In this document: one piece after another, positions 40,997 through 50,284 of the stretch | Layout: each line of letters begins with the position of its first letter | Position numbering within the stretch: position 1 is the first letter of the stretch | DNA from: Eutreptiella sp. 'Long Island Sound 2002' | Lineage: Eukaryota > Euglenozoa > Euglenophyceae > Eutreptiales > Eutreptiaceae | Length of the DNA stretch: 64,000 nt | Direction of reading: 5' to 3' | NCBI GenBank assembly: GCA_964036045.1 | Contig: OZ038379.1 | Coordinates: 186,520,495-186,584,494 of the forward strand | The notes under the pieces: generated by a model | The model's database searches: none | The model's input: the letters and a program-made list of their open reading frames with translations, nothing else | Told to the model about the DNA's origin: nothing | Made by a program: the position numbers and the translations under genes

Positions 40997-42880
40997 TTAG
41001 TGGTCGCTGGCTGCATGCCAGGTGCGGATGCGGCTCCAGGGAAATCTTGTTCCATCGCCGAATTCAACAGTACCGCCACCGGCCAGGCCCTCGTACCAGC
41101 CGTCGTTGAACATGACGTGCACCAATGTTCCAGCTGCTGCACGTGGCTGCTCAGACCGCTCCACACGACGCTGCACTGTTGTGCACTTCCATTCCCGCTG
41201 TCGCAACCGCTCAGAGTCCAACGAAGCCACCGTTCTGGAAATCACTGCTGGCGCTGGTATCTGGGAGCATGTTGAATCAGGACACGCTGCTGCTGCATCA
41301 GGAGGATCTGCTGCTAGTTCACCAGGAGGATCCCGTGGCAACAGGTGCATGAAGGCTCGCAATCTGGCCTGTCGCATGGCATCCGGATTCGTCAGTGGTC
41401 TTGTTGTGGATCCCAGAGAGAATATTGCAGCTCCTGCTGCTGCCAGTATCGCGCCTGCAGTACGAGCCCCTTCCGACAGCAGAAATTCTTCCACAGCATC
41501 CTGAACAGCGCGGTTCCTGGGGGTGTTGGCAGCAACGAAAACAGTACGATCCAGTGGGCACCGGCTGATCCTCCCTGCACAGTCTGTGCAGATCGTGTGT
41601 CCACAAGGCAGAACTGCAGTGTTCAACAGAAAGCAATAGCACACAATGCAGTGATAGTTCTTCTTCGGGGCTTCCACAATGTACCGGCCGCTATCCGCCG
41701 AGGGCCTGCGCTCTGCTGGCGGCGGTTGCTGTAAGTCATCAAGCAAATTTGCGGTCTGCGCTTCTGCAAAATCAGCATCTTCAGATGGCGTGTCACCCGG
41801 GCGTCTGGGCAAGGAATTGCGCCGCGGAGCTGAACCCAACAGCCTCTCTAGGTAGGCCTCAACGGTCTCCTCTTCCGCATGATCTGGTGGCAGGTCCTGT
41901 GTCCGCGGTGCTTGTGCTGAGAACGTCTGCGGCTGAGTCAATGGCTGCGGCTGAGTCAACGTCTCCGGCTGAGCAAGTGGGTTCTCATCAATCACAGAAC
42001 TGGTGTCACTGTCCTGATTTTCATCCTCTTCATTCTGCGCGACGTGCCTCCAGCGAGGTTCATCCAAATGACCCTGCCAGTCCCCAATCCAAGGTGCGAG
42101 CTCCGTTGCATCAGTGGCACGTGGTGTGTGCCTGTGTCGAACTCCAGACTTTTTGTATTTGCATGGCGTACAAGTTGCAAACCGCTGTGCATAGGCAATT
42201 TGGAAGCTCAGGCAGTGCGGTGTGCACATTCCCTTGCTGCAGTTCTTTGGCACTGGCACGTAGCATGTGCCACCCGGTGCCTTGCAGCGCCGCTGAGGTG
42301 CAGGACCACTGGTGGGGCGCCATGTCCCTGTGCTTGGCTGCCGGCCCACTGCATTCGGACCCATGAGGTAGCTGGCCAGTGTGTGCTTCCGCCTCTCCAA
42401 TGAGCTGGGGCCAAGACCAAGAGCGTGCGCATCGGCAGACGCCTCCTTCTGGCTTGCACGCTCAGCCTTTTCCAATTTCTTTTGTTCTCGCCACGCAGGC
42501 GCATCCTGCAAACTGGTGACAAAGACATCAAACTTTATTTGATCTGCAGTGGTGGGCGTCACCCCTCTCTCAGACAGCATGGCCAGCCACAGTGATCTGG
42601 CAGTTTGTTTCCAGGTGTCCGACGGCAGATCACTGTAGTCCCAATACACGGCGTACCAAACATCATCACCAAGCAAACTGCCATGTCCATGCGGCCCAAT
42701 GCACGCCGCTATCCATTGAGGCGTGTACTCGTTGGGCAGCACCTCGCAAATGCGCGTGAAGTTTCTGCCAGTGCGGCTGAAGATGCAAAGCAACAATCTT
42801 TTGAATGAATCCGTAGCTCTCTGCCCACGCACACGCCTGATGTTGGACGCCCTGCACAGAGGGGTGGAAGCGTGTACCAC
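40997..42880 (-). CDS. RING-finger protein, hAT cargo
   Basis: Open for about 627 codons, ending TAA at 40997. A RING-HC motif lies near residues 408-445: CIVCYCF ... LPCGHTICTDC ... CPLD, with the last zinc ligand Asp instead of Cys. A RING suggests E3 ubiquitin ligase activity. An N-terminal region with WYAVYWDYSDLPSDTWK and SLWLAMLSERGV could be a DNA- or protein-binding domain I cannot name. A Cys cluster (CKAPGGTC ... CSKGMCTPHC ... CTPCKYKK) lies near residues 190-235. Gln/Pro/Thr repeats follow, and a C-terminal part with TLVHVMFNDGWYEGLAGG is SH3/Tudor-like. The first 20 codons read into the upstream tandem repeat and there is no ATG there, so the 5' end is uncertain and may be spliced. 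Confidence 0.7.
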   Translation of the reverse strand: MVHASTPLCRASNIRRVRGQRATDSFKRLLLCIFSRTGRNFTRICEVLPNEYTPQWIAACIGPHGHGSLLGDDVWYAVYWDYSDLPSDTWKQTARSLWLAMLSERGVTPTTADQIKFDVFVTSLQDAPAWREQKKLEKAERASQKEASADAHALGLGPSSLERRKHTLASYLMGPNAVGRQPSTGTWRPTSGPAPQRRCKAPGGTCYVPVPKNCSKGMCTPHCLSFQIAYAQRFATCTPCKYKKSGVRHRHTPRATDATELAPWIGDWQGHLDEPRWRHVAQNEEDENQDSDTSSVIDENPLAQPETLTQPQPLTQPQTFSAQAPRTQDLPPDHAEEETVEAYLERLLGSAPRRNSLPRRPGDTPSEDADFAEAQTANLLDDLQQPPPAERRPSADSGRYIVEAPKKNYHCIVCYCFLLNTAVLPCGHTICTDCAGRISRCPLDRTVFVAANTPRNRAVQDAVEEFLLSEGARTAGAILAAAGAAIFSLGSTTRPLTNPDAMRQARLRAFMHLLPRDPPGELAADPPDAAAACPDSTCSQIPAPAVISRTVASLDSERLRQREWKCTTVQRRVERSEQPRAAAGTLVHVMFNDGWYEGLAGGGTVEFGDGTRFPWSRIRTWHAASDH

Positions 42881-43170
42881 AGCGTGAACTCTTGTAGCGG
42901 CGTCGCCTCACGTTGGACGCCCTGCACACAGGGGTGGAAGCGTGAACCACAGCGTGAACCCTTGTCGCGGCGTCGCCTCATATGATGGACGCCCTGCACA
43001 CAGGGGTGGAAGGGTGTACCACAGCGTGAACTCTTGTAGCGGCGTCGCCTCACGTTGGACGCCCTGCACACAGGGGTGGAAGCGTGTACCACAGCGTGAA
43101 CCCTTGTCGCGGCGTCGCCTCATATGATGGACGCCCTGCACAAAGGGGTGGAAGCGTGTACCACATCGTG
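42846..43170. repeat. Two-type alternating tandem repeat upstream of the RING gene
   Basis: About five units of 65-72 bp sharing GACGCCCTGCACA and GGGGTGGAAGCGT. Units alternate between two versions, CTCTTGTAGCGGCG..CACGTTG and CCCTTGTCGCGGCG..CATATGATG, giving a higher-order period near 140 bp. Confidence 0.9.
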
Positions 43171-43207
43171 AACCTTGTAGCATTGTTTGTGGTGCTGTCA
43201 TCCGCCG

Positions 43208-43380
43208 CACTGAGACTCATTAAGAGTGGAGGACCATCAGGCACCTTTCACGTCACTTGGCCCGGCTCGCAAGAATCATGGATGGCAGCGCTTCACTGAC
43301 ACTCCTTAAGAGTGGAGGACCATCAAACACTGTTCCCGCCAAGAGCCATGGATTGCTTCGTTGCCCTCACTGTTGATTTC
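43208..43380. repeat. Duplicated AAGAGTGGAGGACCATCA unit
   Basis: Two copies of an about 90-base unit, each with CACTGA, TTAAGAGTGGAGGACCATCA and ATGGATxGC. Confidence 0.75.
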
Positions 43381-43588
43381 ATAGACAGCACATATCTGAG
43401 ACAATGAAAGAAGAATGTTACTCATTAGTTACATTAGCACTATTAGAATGTTTTTTCCGCTGTTGTTATATCGTATCTGCACTGCTCAATCATTTAAGTT
43501 CTTCAGTCCTTAAGTCTTGAAGTTTACGTGGATCTCTGTGGATCGTTCTGAAAGCGGCGACTCCCCGCACTGCGCTCCACTTGCAGCA

Positions 43589-44396
43589 ATGCCGCTCATG
43601 AATGCCACCGGGTACAGAATGGGATTTCTGCTGTTCCTGGTGGCAAATTCCATTTTCACATTAGAGGAGTTTGTAATTACAATCTCTTTCCTGCGATTGG
43701 GGTACAGCCAGATTGCATGTGCGAGGACATTGGGAATTGGTCGGGACTACTGTATCCAAGTACTACGTGACGTGTCACAACGGGCTCACCTGTGGGATAC
43801 GTTCACGGATGCTTTTGAACGCCGATGGGAATACCACCAACACAGTCATCCAATTCACCGCCATGTGTCTGCTATTGTCGATAGCACGCATGTGGCCATC
43901 CAGTCAAGTTCGCACCCGGTAGACCGGGAGCTGTTCGGGTTCGACAAACCCACTTACCGTGGGCATGCGCTCGTGTTTAATGCCATGATCAACTGGGGGC
44001 GCGAGATCATTTCCTGCTCGTGGTGGTATCCGCCCCGTGCCACCGATGCTGAGATGACGGCGGACATGGATGCATCCATTCCCTGGAACTTTAATGGTCC
44101 TCGGCCTGACTTCCGCCTCGGTGACTGTCACTACAGCACTGCAGACAACATGTTCTGCCGTGTGGCCGGGGGGGGATGGCCGATTGACCTGGTTCATGGT
44201 GCATTACAACCAGATGATCAATGAAGGCCGTCATCTAGTGGAGAATGTTTTCAGCAATGTTAAGAAGTGGCAATTCTGGAACGGCCGTGATGAGGCTCCC
44301 GGGCGCCCGTATAACTACGACTTCCATGCCGGCCTGTTCATTTTCTGCTGTAACCTACATAACATGGAGCAGAGGTACTCCGAAAGTCTATAACCA
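43589..44396 (+). pseudogene. DDE transposase, IS5/PIF-Harbinger-like, frameshifted
   Basis: From ATG 43589 (MPLMNATGYRM). A helix-turn-helix-like segment LGYSQIACARTLGIGRDYC is followed by an RNase-H-fold DDE core: AIVDSTHVAIQ (first Asp), YRGHALVFNAM, FRLGDCHYSTAD (second Asp), and INEGRHLVENVFSNVKKWQF (Glu). The frame breaks at a run of eight G (44168-44175); the last part continues one frame over to TAA at about 44394. With the run one base different it would be an intact protein of about 268 residues. It sits inside the hAT element, so it is either a second transposon that jumped in or cargo. Confidence 0.75.
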
Positions 44397-44489
44397 TAAT
44401 AGTACAGGCTGCAATGATGTGATTGTCTTTTTTTATGCTCCTGCGTATTGTGTTTTGGGGCACAGGAAGTGTTTCGTACGCAATCATGT

Positions 44490-44740
44490 AGCAATCATTT
44501 TTTTTTTCAAAACCGAGAATTGGTGTGCAGCAAGGCGGGTTGTCAACCTAAACAGAAACAGCACAATGGGCACGCAGGAACAGGATGAAAAACCACCAAG
44601 CTCAGGAAGCAGGTAGCAATCTTCTTCTTTTTTGAAACGAATAATTGGTGTACATGAAGCGGGTTGTCAGCCGGGAAAGTCACAATAGGCATGCAAGAAC
44701 AGTATGAAATACCACCAAACGCTGAATGAACGCAAAATGG
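44490..44740. repeat. 120-bp direct duplication
   Basis: Two copies sharing AATTGGTGTxCA, GCGGGTTGTCA, CACAATxGGCA and CACCAA in order, between the DDE gene and the right satellite. Confidence 0.75.
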
Positions 44741-44774
44741 TTGTTTTCGTAGTGCAAACAAGCAGATATTTTGG

Positions 44775-45017
44775 ACCCTGTCGTATCCTGCCGTATCCTG
44801 CCGTATCCTGCCGTATCCTGCCGTATCCTGCCGTATCCTGCCGTATCCTGCCGTATCCTGCGTATCCTGCCGTATCCTGCCGTATCCTGCCGTATCCTGC
44901 CGTATCCTGCCGTATCTTGCCGTATCGTGCCGTATCCTGCCGTATCCTGCCGTATCCTGCCGTATCCTGCCGTATCCTGCCGTATCCTGCCGTATCCTGC
45001 CGTATCCTGCCGTATCG
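44775..45017. repeat. GTATCCTGCC tandem array, right copy
   Basis: About 24 copies, nearly uninterrupted, ending 50 bases inside the hAT right end. On the element's outside-in strand it reads GGCAGGATAC. Confidence 0.95.
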
Positions 45018-45065
45018 AATACGCGTAACAGGGAAACCCCAATACATTACACGTAATGTCCTGTA

Positions 45066-45074
45066 CCAACCCTG
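45066..45074 (-). repeat. hAT right terminal inverted repeat
   Basis: CCAACCCTG, the complement of the left end. Confidence 0.75.
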
Positions 45075-45082
45075 ACCCCGAG

Positions 45083-45795
45083 TTTTGGATCGCAGCGGCG
45101 AACAATCAATTCGTATCCACTCAATTTTTCTGATTCCATTAACCATCTTCGCGAGTTAACATCAAAGTTGAGGCCACAACGCACCCATGCCGAACAAGTA
45201 GAGCAAAAGAACAATTTGTGATCTCTCATGCATGCGTGTTTGCTTTCTACCTTGCTTGCTATCATCCATCCAAGGCTTGGGGGAGCACACAGAACCTCCC
45301 ACAAAAAAAAGTTGGACTTGGCGGCAGTGCGGAGCACCATCCCATCCAAACCCATCCAAAGCCCTTTGTGCTAGAGAACCCAGTAATTGTCATTGATGTT
45401 GCAACCGCAGAAAATTGTTGGGCTTGGATGGGGGGTGCAGAGCGCCCCCCTTCCAAGCCCACCCAAAGCCCCTTTTGCTAACATTGCGCTAACCCCCTTG
45501 TGGTTGTCAGTTTTGGATGGTAATGCAAACAATTAGGGATAAAAGCAATTAGGGGTGTCGATGAAACATAAGCGGATGAGGGGCGGATTCAGAACTAGGA
45601 AGCAAACTTTGATGTTCTGCTACCTACTTTTGTTATCATCTTTTGTCTCCTATTATTGTTATTGTCTTTTGTTCAGGATGTTGTTAATAGAACTTTGAGG
45701 CGAAAGATGTCTGCAAATATGATCATATGTTGCGGCAAATATGATGGGCAAGAAGGGGCAAAATGACAATTGTACAAATGCACCGCGAAGGATAG
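45083..45795. other. Gap between hAT and element D
   Basis: Anonymous AT/GC-mixed sequence with two diverged CCCATCCAAA / CCCACCCAAAGCCC patches (about 45340-45475). No gene seen. Confidence 0.5.
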
Positions 45796-48650
45796 TGACG
45801 CGTTCCCGTGGGGGGCCTGGCCAGGGGACGCTGCGGCGGACACGCGCAAGCAAGCAGGCAGGCAAAGCACTGCACTCACAAGGGCATCCTCATGCTCGTG
45901 TCATGTGACAAAGCGTTTCAGGATCCTTGCCACTCTGAAACAAGGGAACAAAAGTATGATAGCAACACATCAGGATATGTACACATGGGGTTGAGACTGG
46001 ACTGGGGTAAGGGCATCACAGGACAATAGACACTCAGTCCCAACTCATATCCCAATCCCAGGTCCGACCCTCTCAGTGGCTGGCAGGGGCGGGGGCTCAA
46101 ACACAACCCATGCCCTGCTCAGTCCGGACGCTGAAACCCTGCCAATAGGGGAGGGTGTCCCGCCCAGCCACAGGTGAGTTCCTGGGAACCAAGAGGCTCC
46201 AAGGCCACTGGACAGTGGCTCTCTATGCTCCCTTAACGGCAGGTTCCAACTCCTCTCTGAGCCAGAGATCAGGCCCCGCCATTATCCCCTAGGAGTTGGT
46301 AGCTGAAAACGGGCTGTTTCAGCCCAAACTGATATTAGCTCCGAAAACTCCAAAATTGACCCCTTGTTCGGACCCGCCAGAGGTAGGGACGAGGCAACTG
46401 ACCCTATGCCCTTCGAGTACGAAGTCCTTGGAGCCCTCACCCAACTGGCTCCCTCTAAGGTCCCGGCATCAGGGCGCCACGGGTTTGCCAAGTGGGGTCA
46501 TGATGCCAAAATAACCAAAGTTGGCGTCATTCCCACAGTTGATCCGCCCGGCCAGGGCAAGGCCAATGGCTCACAGGATAGGAGGCAGGACCCAGGACCT
46601 ACATCTGAGTGCACAACTTGAAATTAGGTCCGGACTCCTCATGGGCAGAGAGATATGGGGCCGCCAATTGACCACGCGGGGGGCTGAAATTGGGGTCCCA
46701 AACAGGGGGTCACTTTGGCTGCTCAAAATGAGCCAAAATCGGGGGTATCCCCAACGGCATATCTCCACGCCGGCTTGGGGATCGGATCGGCCATTCCATG
46801 TGCGATCCATTGGGAGTCTAACAGAGACCTACACGTACCTGGCTTTCAAGGATCTCCTTGGGCCTCAGCGTGGTGAGGATCCAAACTGGGTCCACAAATG
46901 CCAAAGTGGCAAAATCGTCCACACTCACTTTGGGCTAGCACCTTGACGAAGGTTGCTCCGCTTCGCCCACGTGGTGTGCGAACCATGGTGACCAATATCC
47001 ATAACACCCATGTCATATATGGTCCATTGGTCCATGCGTCCGGCGTGCACGAGGGGGCTGAACATGGTGCACGGCCGGCAGAAAATGCGGAAAACTGCTC
47101 AAAATGGCCGAAAATGCGCACACTCATGGGTGGGGCAAATGAGGCACATGCCCGACTTGGACCGGAGTGTGCTATAGGATTGGTATCAAGTCATATGCGT
47201 CCAACATATCTTTTGGGCGTCGCCCAATCCCTCCACTTTTGGGAATGGCAGGGTCGCCAAGTGAGCCCATGATTTGGGATCGTCCCAAATTGCCAACATG
47301 GCGGCCACGGTATGCCAAGCCCAAGGGGAGTTGTTCGCCGGGTCCAAGATTTGTTGGGCACCGAAGTGTGTACCCTCATAACATACTTGGGTCATGATGT
47401 CAATTGAGCGCAACGTTGAGATACACGGTCGCCACTTGACATCATGACGGGCAAAAAACAGCAAAATTGGCGAAAAAACACGCAGAAGTGCCCTGAAAAT
47501 TGCACAAATATATTATAATATCTTCGGCTTGGATTGAATAATCGACCAATCCTTCTGAACACAATGACTCGACAGCAATGACCTCTGATTCCACATATGT
47601 GCTCCACTTGGGGCGCTTTGGAAGGCCGCGCGCGCTGCCTCCCAAGTGGGCACATGCAAACATGGAATATTGCAAAAAACACACCTTGCTCGCAACGCAT
47701 CGCTTCGGGAGCGCTCCACAAGCGTCCCTTCACGAAGGTTAGGCTTGCGAGTGTTGGTTGGGAGTACAGTGAAGGGCCTCGTGCGATATGGGGTCCATTG
47801 GCAGGTTAGTCTTGGAATGGTGCACCCGCCAAATGGGCACCTGATATGACACCGAATATGGCATACAACGCTACCCTCGCCTTCTACACCCAACCTAGTG
47901 GCCTAGAATCAAAGTGTGCCTATATTCTAGAGTAACTTTGGTCCCTTAACACGCATGCAAGTGCTTTGGTCGAAAATCGACCTCCCTTCGGAAAGCTCAA
48001 TTTTAGCATGCACGCAAAATATATTGCCAATATATATATGGAGATCATATATGTACTATCCGGGGAAGACAAGTGATATGCCCCGGATGTAGAGGCAAGC
48101 AAAGAGGGAGAAAACGCCAACTCAACATACTTCTACACGTACTTGGATGCCAAGTACGTGAGATTGCCCATTTCTTGGAAAACACTCAAAATAAATAACC
48201 CTTTGGGCCTATGGAGTTGGGATCCTTCTGCCTCATCCTATGACTATGGGGGGCAAAACCTCATACACAGTGCCTATGAGGCACGTTAATTCGTCCTTGG
48301 GCGCTTGAACGCTCGTAACCCTTGTTATTTCACTTGGGGGTTCAAACCGCCTTCGGCCGCCCAGATTTTCTGGGAAAAATCTGGGACGCGATGCGTTTTA
48401 TCAAGGAAAAAATTGCGGATCAATCGAAGAGTGTTTCAGTCTTGACTTCCAAAAATATCGTTTTACAGAATCATCTATCGCAGTGCACGGAACGGGCGAC
48501 GTCAGGCAGCGATTTCACGACAGTTAGAAACCGCGGTGGAAATCGGGTATTTCACCGATTTCTAACCGCAAATCGACCAAGACAGTAAAATTATGGTAAT
48601 TCCACATCGATTTAATGGTTAGAAATCGGATTCCAGATTTCGCGGGTTAG
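45796..48650 (-). repeat. 3' LTR of element D
   Basis: Starts TGACGCGTTCC and parallels 1414-3455 closely to about 47830, beyond which it is a different sequence. The right boundary is not sharp; I place it before the duplicated unit at 48696. No coding frames. Confidence 0.55.
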
Positions 48651-50284
48651 AGAACAGGGATATCCCGCTGAGAGCCGGTGTCAACGGCTTCCGCACGGGT
48701 GTGACCGCTCACAGGCCTCCGGGCCATGGGCCATAACGGGTGTGACGGCTCACAGGCCTCCGGGCCATGGGCCATAGGTTCTGGGTACCGCTTCACCCCC
48801 CTCCTTAGAGCAAAACCTGGGGGGGGCTCGATAACACCCAAGCATGGCAGCGGGTACCCAGGACCATCCCCTGAAGGGGATGGGTGTCACATCCTCACTT
48901 CAGGCCGATTTGCGGGTTAGGTTGCCCATCACAATCCCACGGTAAAACAGGTATGATGCTGTAGTTGTTAGTAATCAGAGGTATAGTATCAAGTATCAAG
49001 TCCCGGGTCCTGGCGGCAATTGTCCGGCATTCAAAGGACCCGTTAACCCATACCAGGCGCACCGGGTGCCGGCTGCGACGGTCACTACCCGAGTGGCAGT
49101 GGCACACACGGCCAACATAGGCGTCACACGACGACCGAGGTGGTCCCACAGGTCGAAAGCGACCACAAAGATCCATCAGGCTACCCCAGGCTTCCCAAGG
49201 CCGCAGTCTGGGGGAGAGTCCCCACGGGTCCTTCCTTGGGCGCACCATGTCCATATCCACGACGTGAGTCCAGAGTGGTAAAGCCAAACGAGCTCCTCCA
49301 TAAGGGATCGGGCATCAAGGCTGTCTTTTCCCTTGCCCCATTACCACGAAGGCCATGCATGAGGGAATCCTCATGCAGTCTGGGCGGAGGCGTCAACTCC
49401 TCAAACCACCAGTTTCCCAGGCAGACAGACCGAGTTCAGGACACCGGAGGTCGCCACCCGACTGCAAGTGCGTCTGCGAGTCGGTAGGCTCACACTGGGG
49501 CTGACAGTGGCGGACCGCTGGGAGTGTAGTCAGGCAACTGGGCTTCCCGCCTGACGCCATCAGGATCTCAGCACATCACAGCCACTAGGGCACAGGGTAT
49601 CACGGGCACTCAAACAGAAGAATCTGTACTTGGGTACTGGTCCAGGCTGGACCTTATGTAAGAGCATGTACACGGCGACTCAGGGCGCCTTCGTATTCCG
49701 ATTCGTGTCCCTTCGGGGGGAAAAACAGTCCATTTTTCGGTGATGGGCTGACAACACTTCACATACAGATGCACATATCCTGGGGGACAGAAAAGTGAGC
49801 AAGAAACAGGTAAATAGGCGTGTAAACACACTCTGGACAGAGCGCCAAACCACGCCCCGGTTAGGATAAGGCATATGCAGGAGGGTGCACAGGTAAACGC
49901 CTGAGTTCAGGCCATATATAGTCTGCAGACACACGTAGACTGGCCTGGATCCCGCAAGTGCCATGGGACCACACCACACACCCAAAAATCGCAATGCCGA
50001 TGACAGCGGCATCCGTTGCGCAACGTTGTATGGGCTTCAAGGCCCTAAGAGCTCAGGAAATGTCAAGGTCAGTCGCCCTGCCTGGTTTCCCAAGGATTCA
50101 GCAGGCGGGGAGTGACGAATAGAAGTGGAAGAGAGGGGCCATCCTCCTCTAGATTCAGCAGGGGGGGGTATATGGCCACTCTGATGGCAGGTCACCGGAA
50201 GATGGAAGAGAGCAAGCAAGTGAGGGACGATCCGTCGACCTAACAAGCGCTCAAACTGCATCAGGGGAGAGCTCAGGGCGGTGA
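48651..50284 (-). other. 3' UTR of element D
   Basis: No gene. A 41-bp direct repeat (48696-48736 and 48737-48777) contains CGGGTGTGAC and CACAGGCCTCCGGGCCATGG. The phrase TTCTGGGTACCGCTTCA that follows is shared with element C (about 4366-4382). Confidence 0.6.

Larger units (their letters stand above)
36320..45074 (-). mobile_element. Long hAT DNA transposon with cargo and subterminal satellites
   Basis: Terminal inverted repeats CAGGGTTGG (36320-36328) and CCAACCCTG (45066-45074) are flanked by GCCCCGAG (36312-36319) and ACCCCGAG (45075-45082), an 8-bp target duplication with one mismatch. An 8-bp duplication and CAGGG-type ends are hAT hallmarks, and a hAT transposase lies inside on the minus strand. 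The remaining about 6 kb holds a RING-finger gene, a second DDE transposase, and seven tandem arrays. A second sequence resembling the right end in inverted orientation lies at about 39357-39460. The transposase is broken, so this copy could move only with help from elsewhere. Confidence 0.75.

Noticed and set aside
39450-45017. CRISPR array (regular decamers and 72-bp repeats)
   Set aside because: The arrays have no unique spacers, and the window is eukaryotic.
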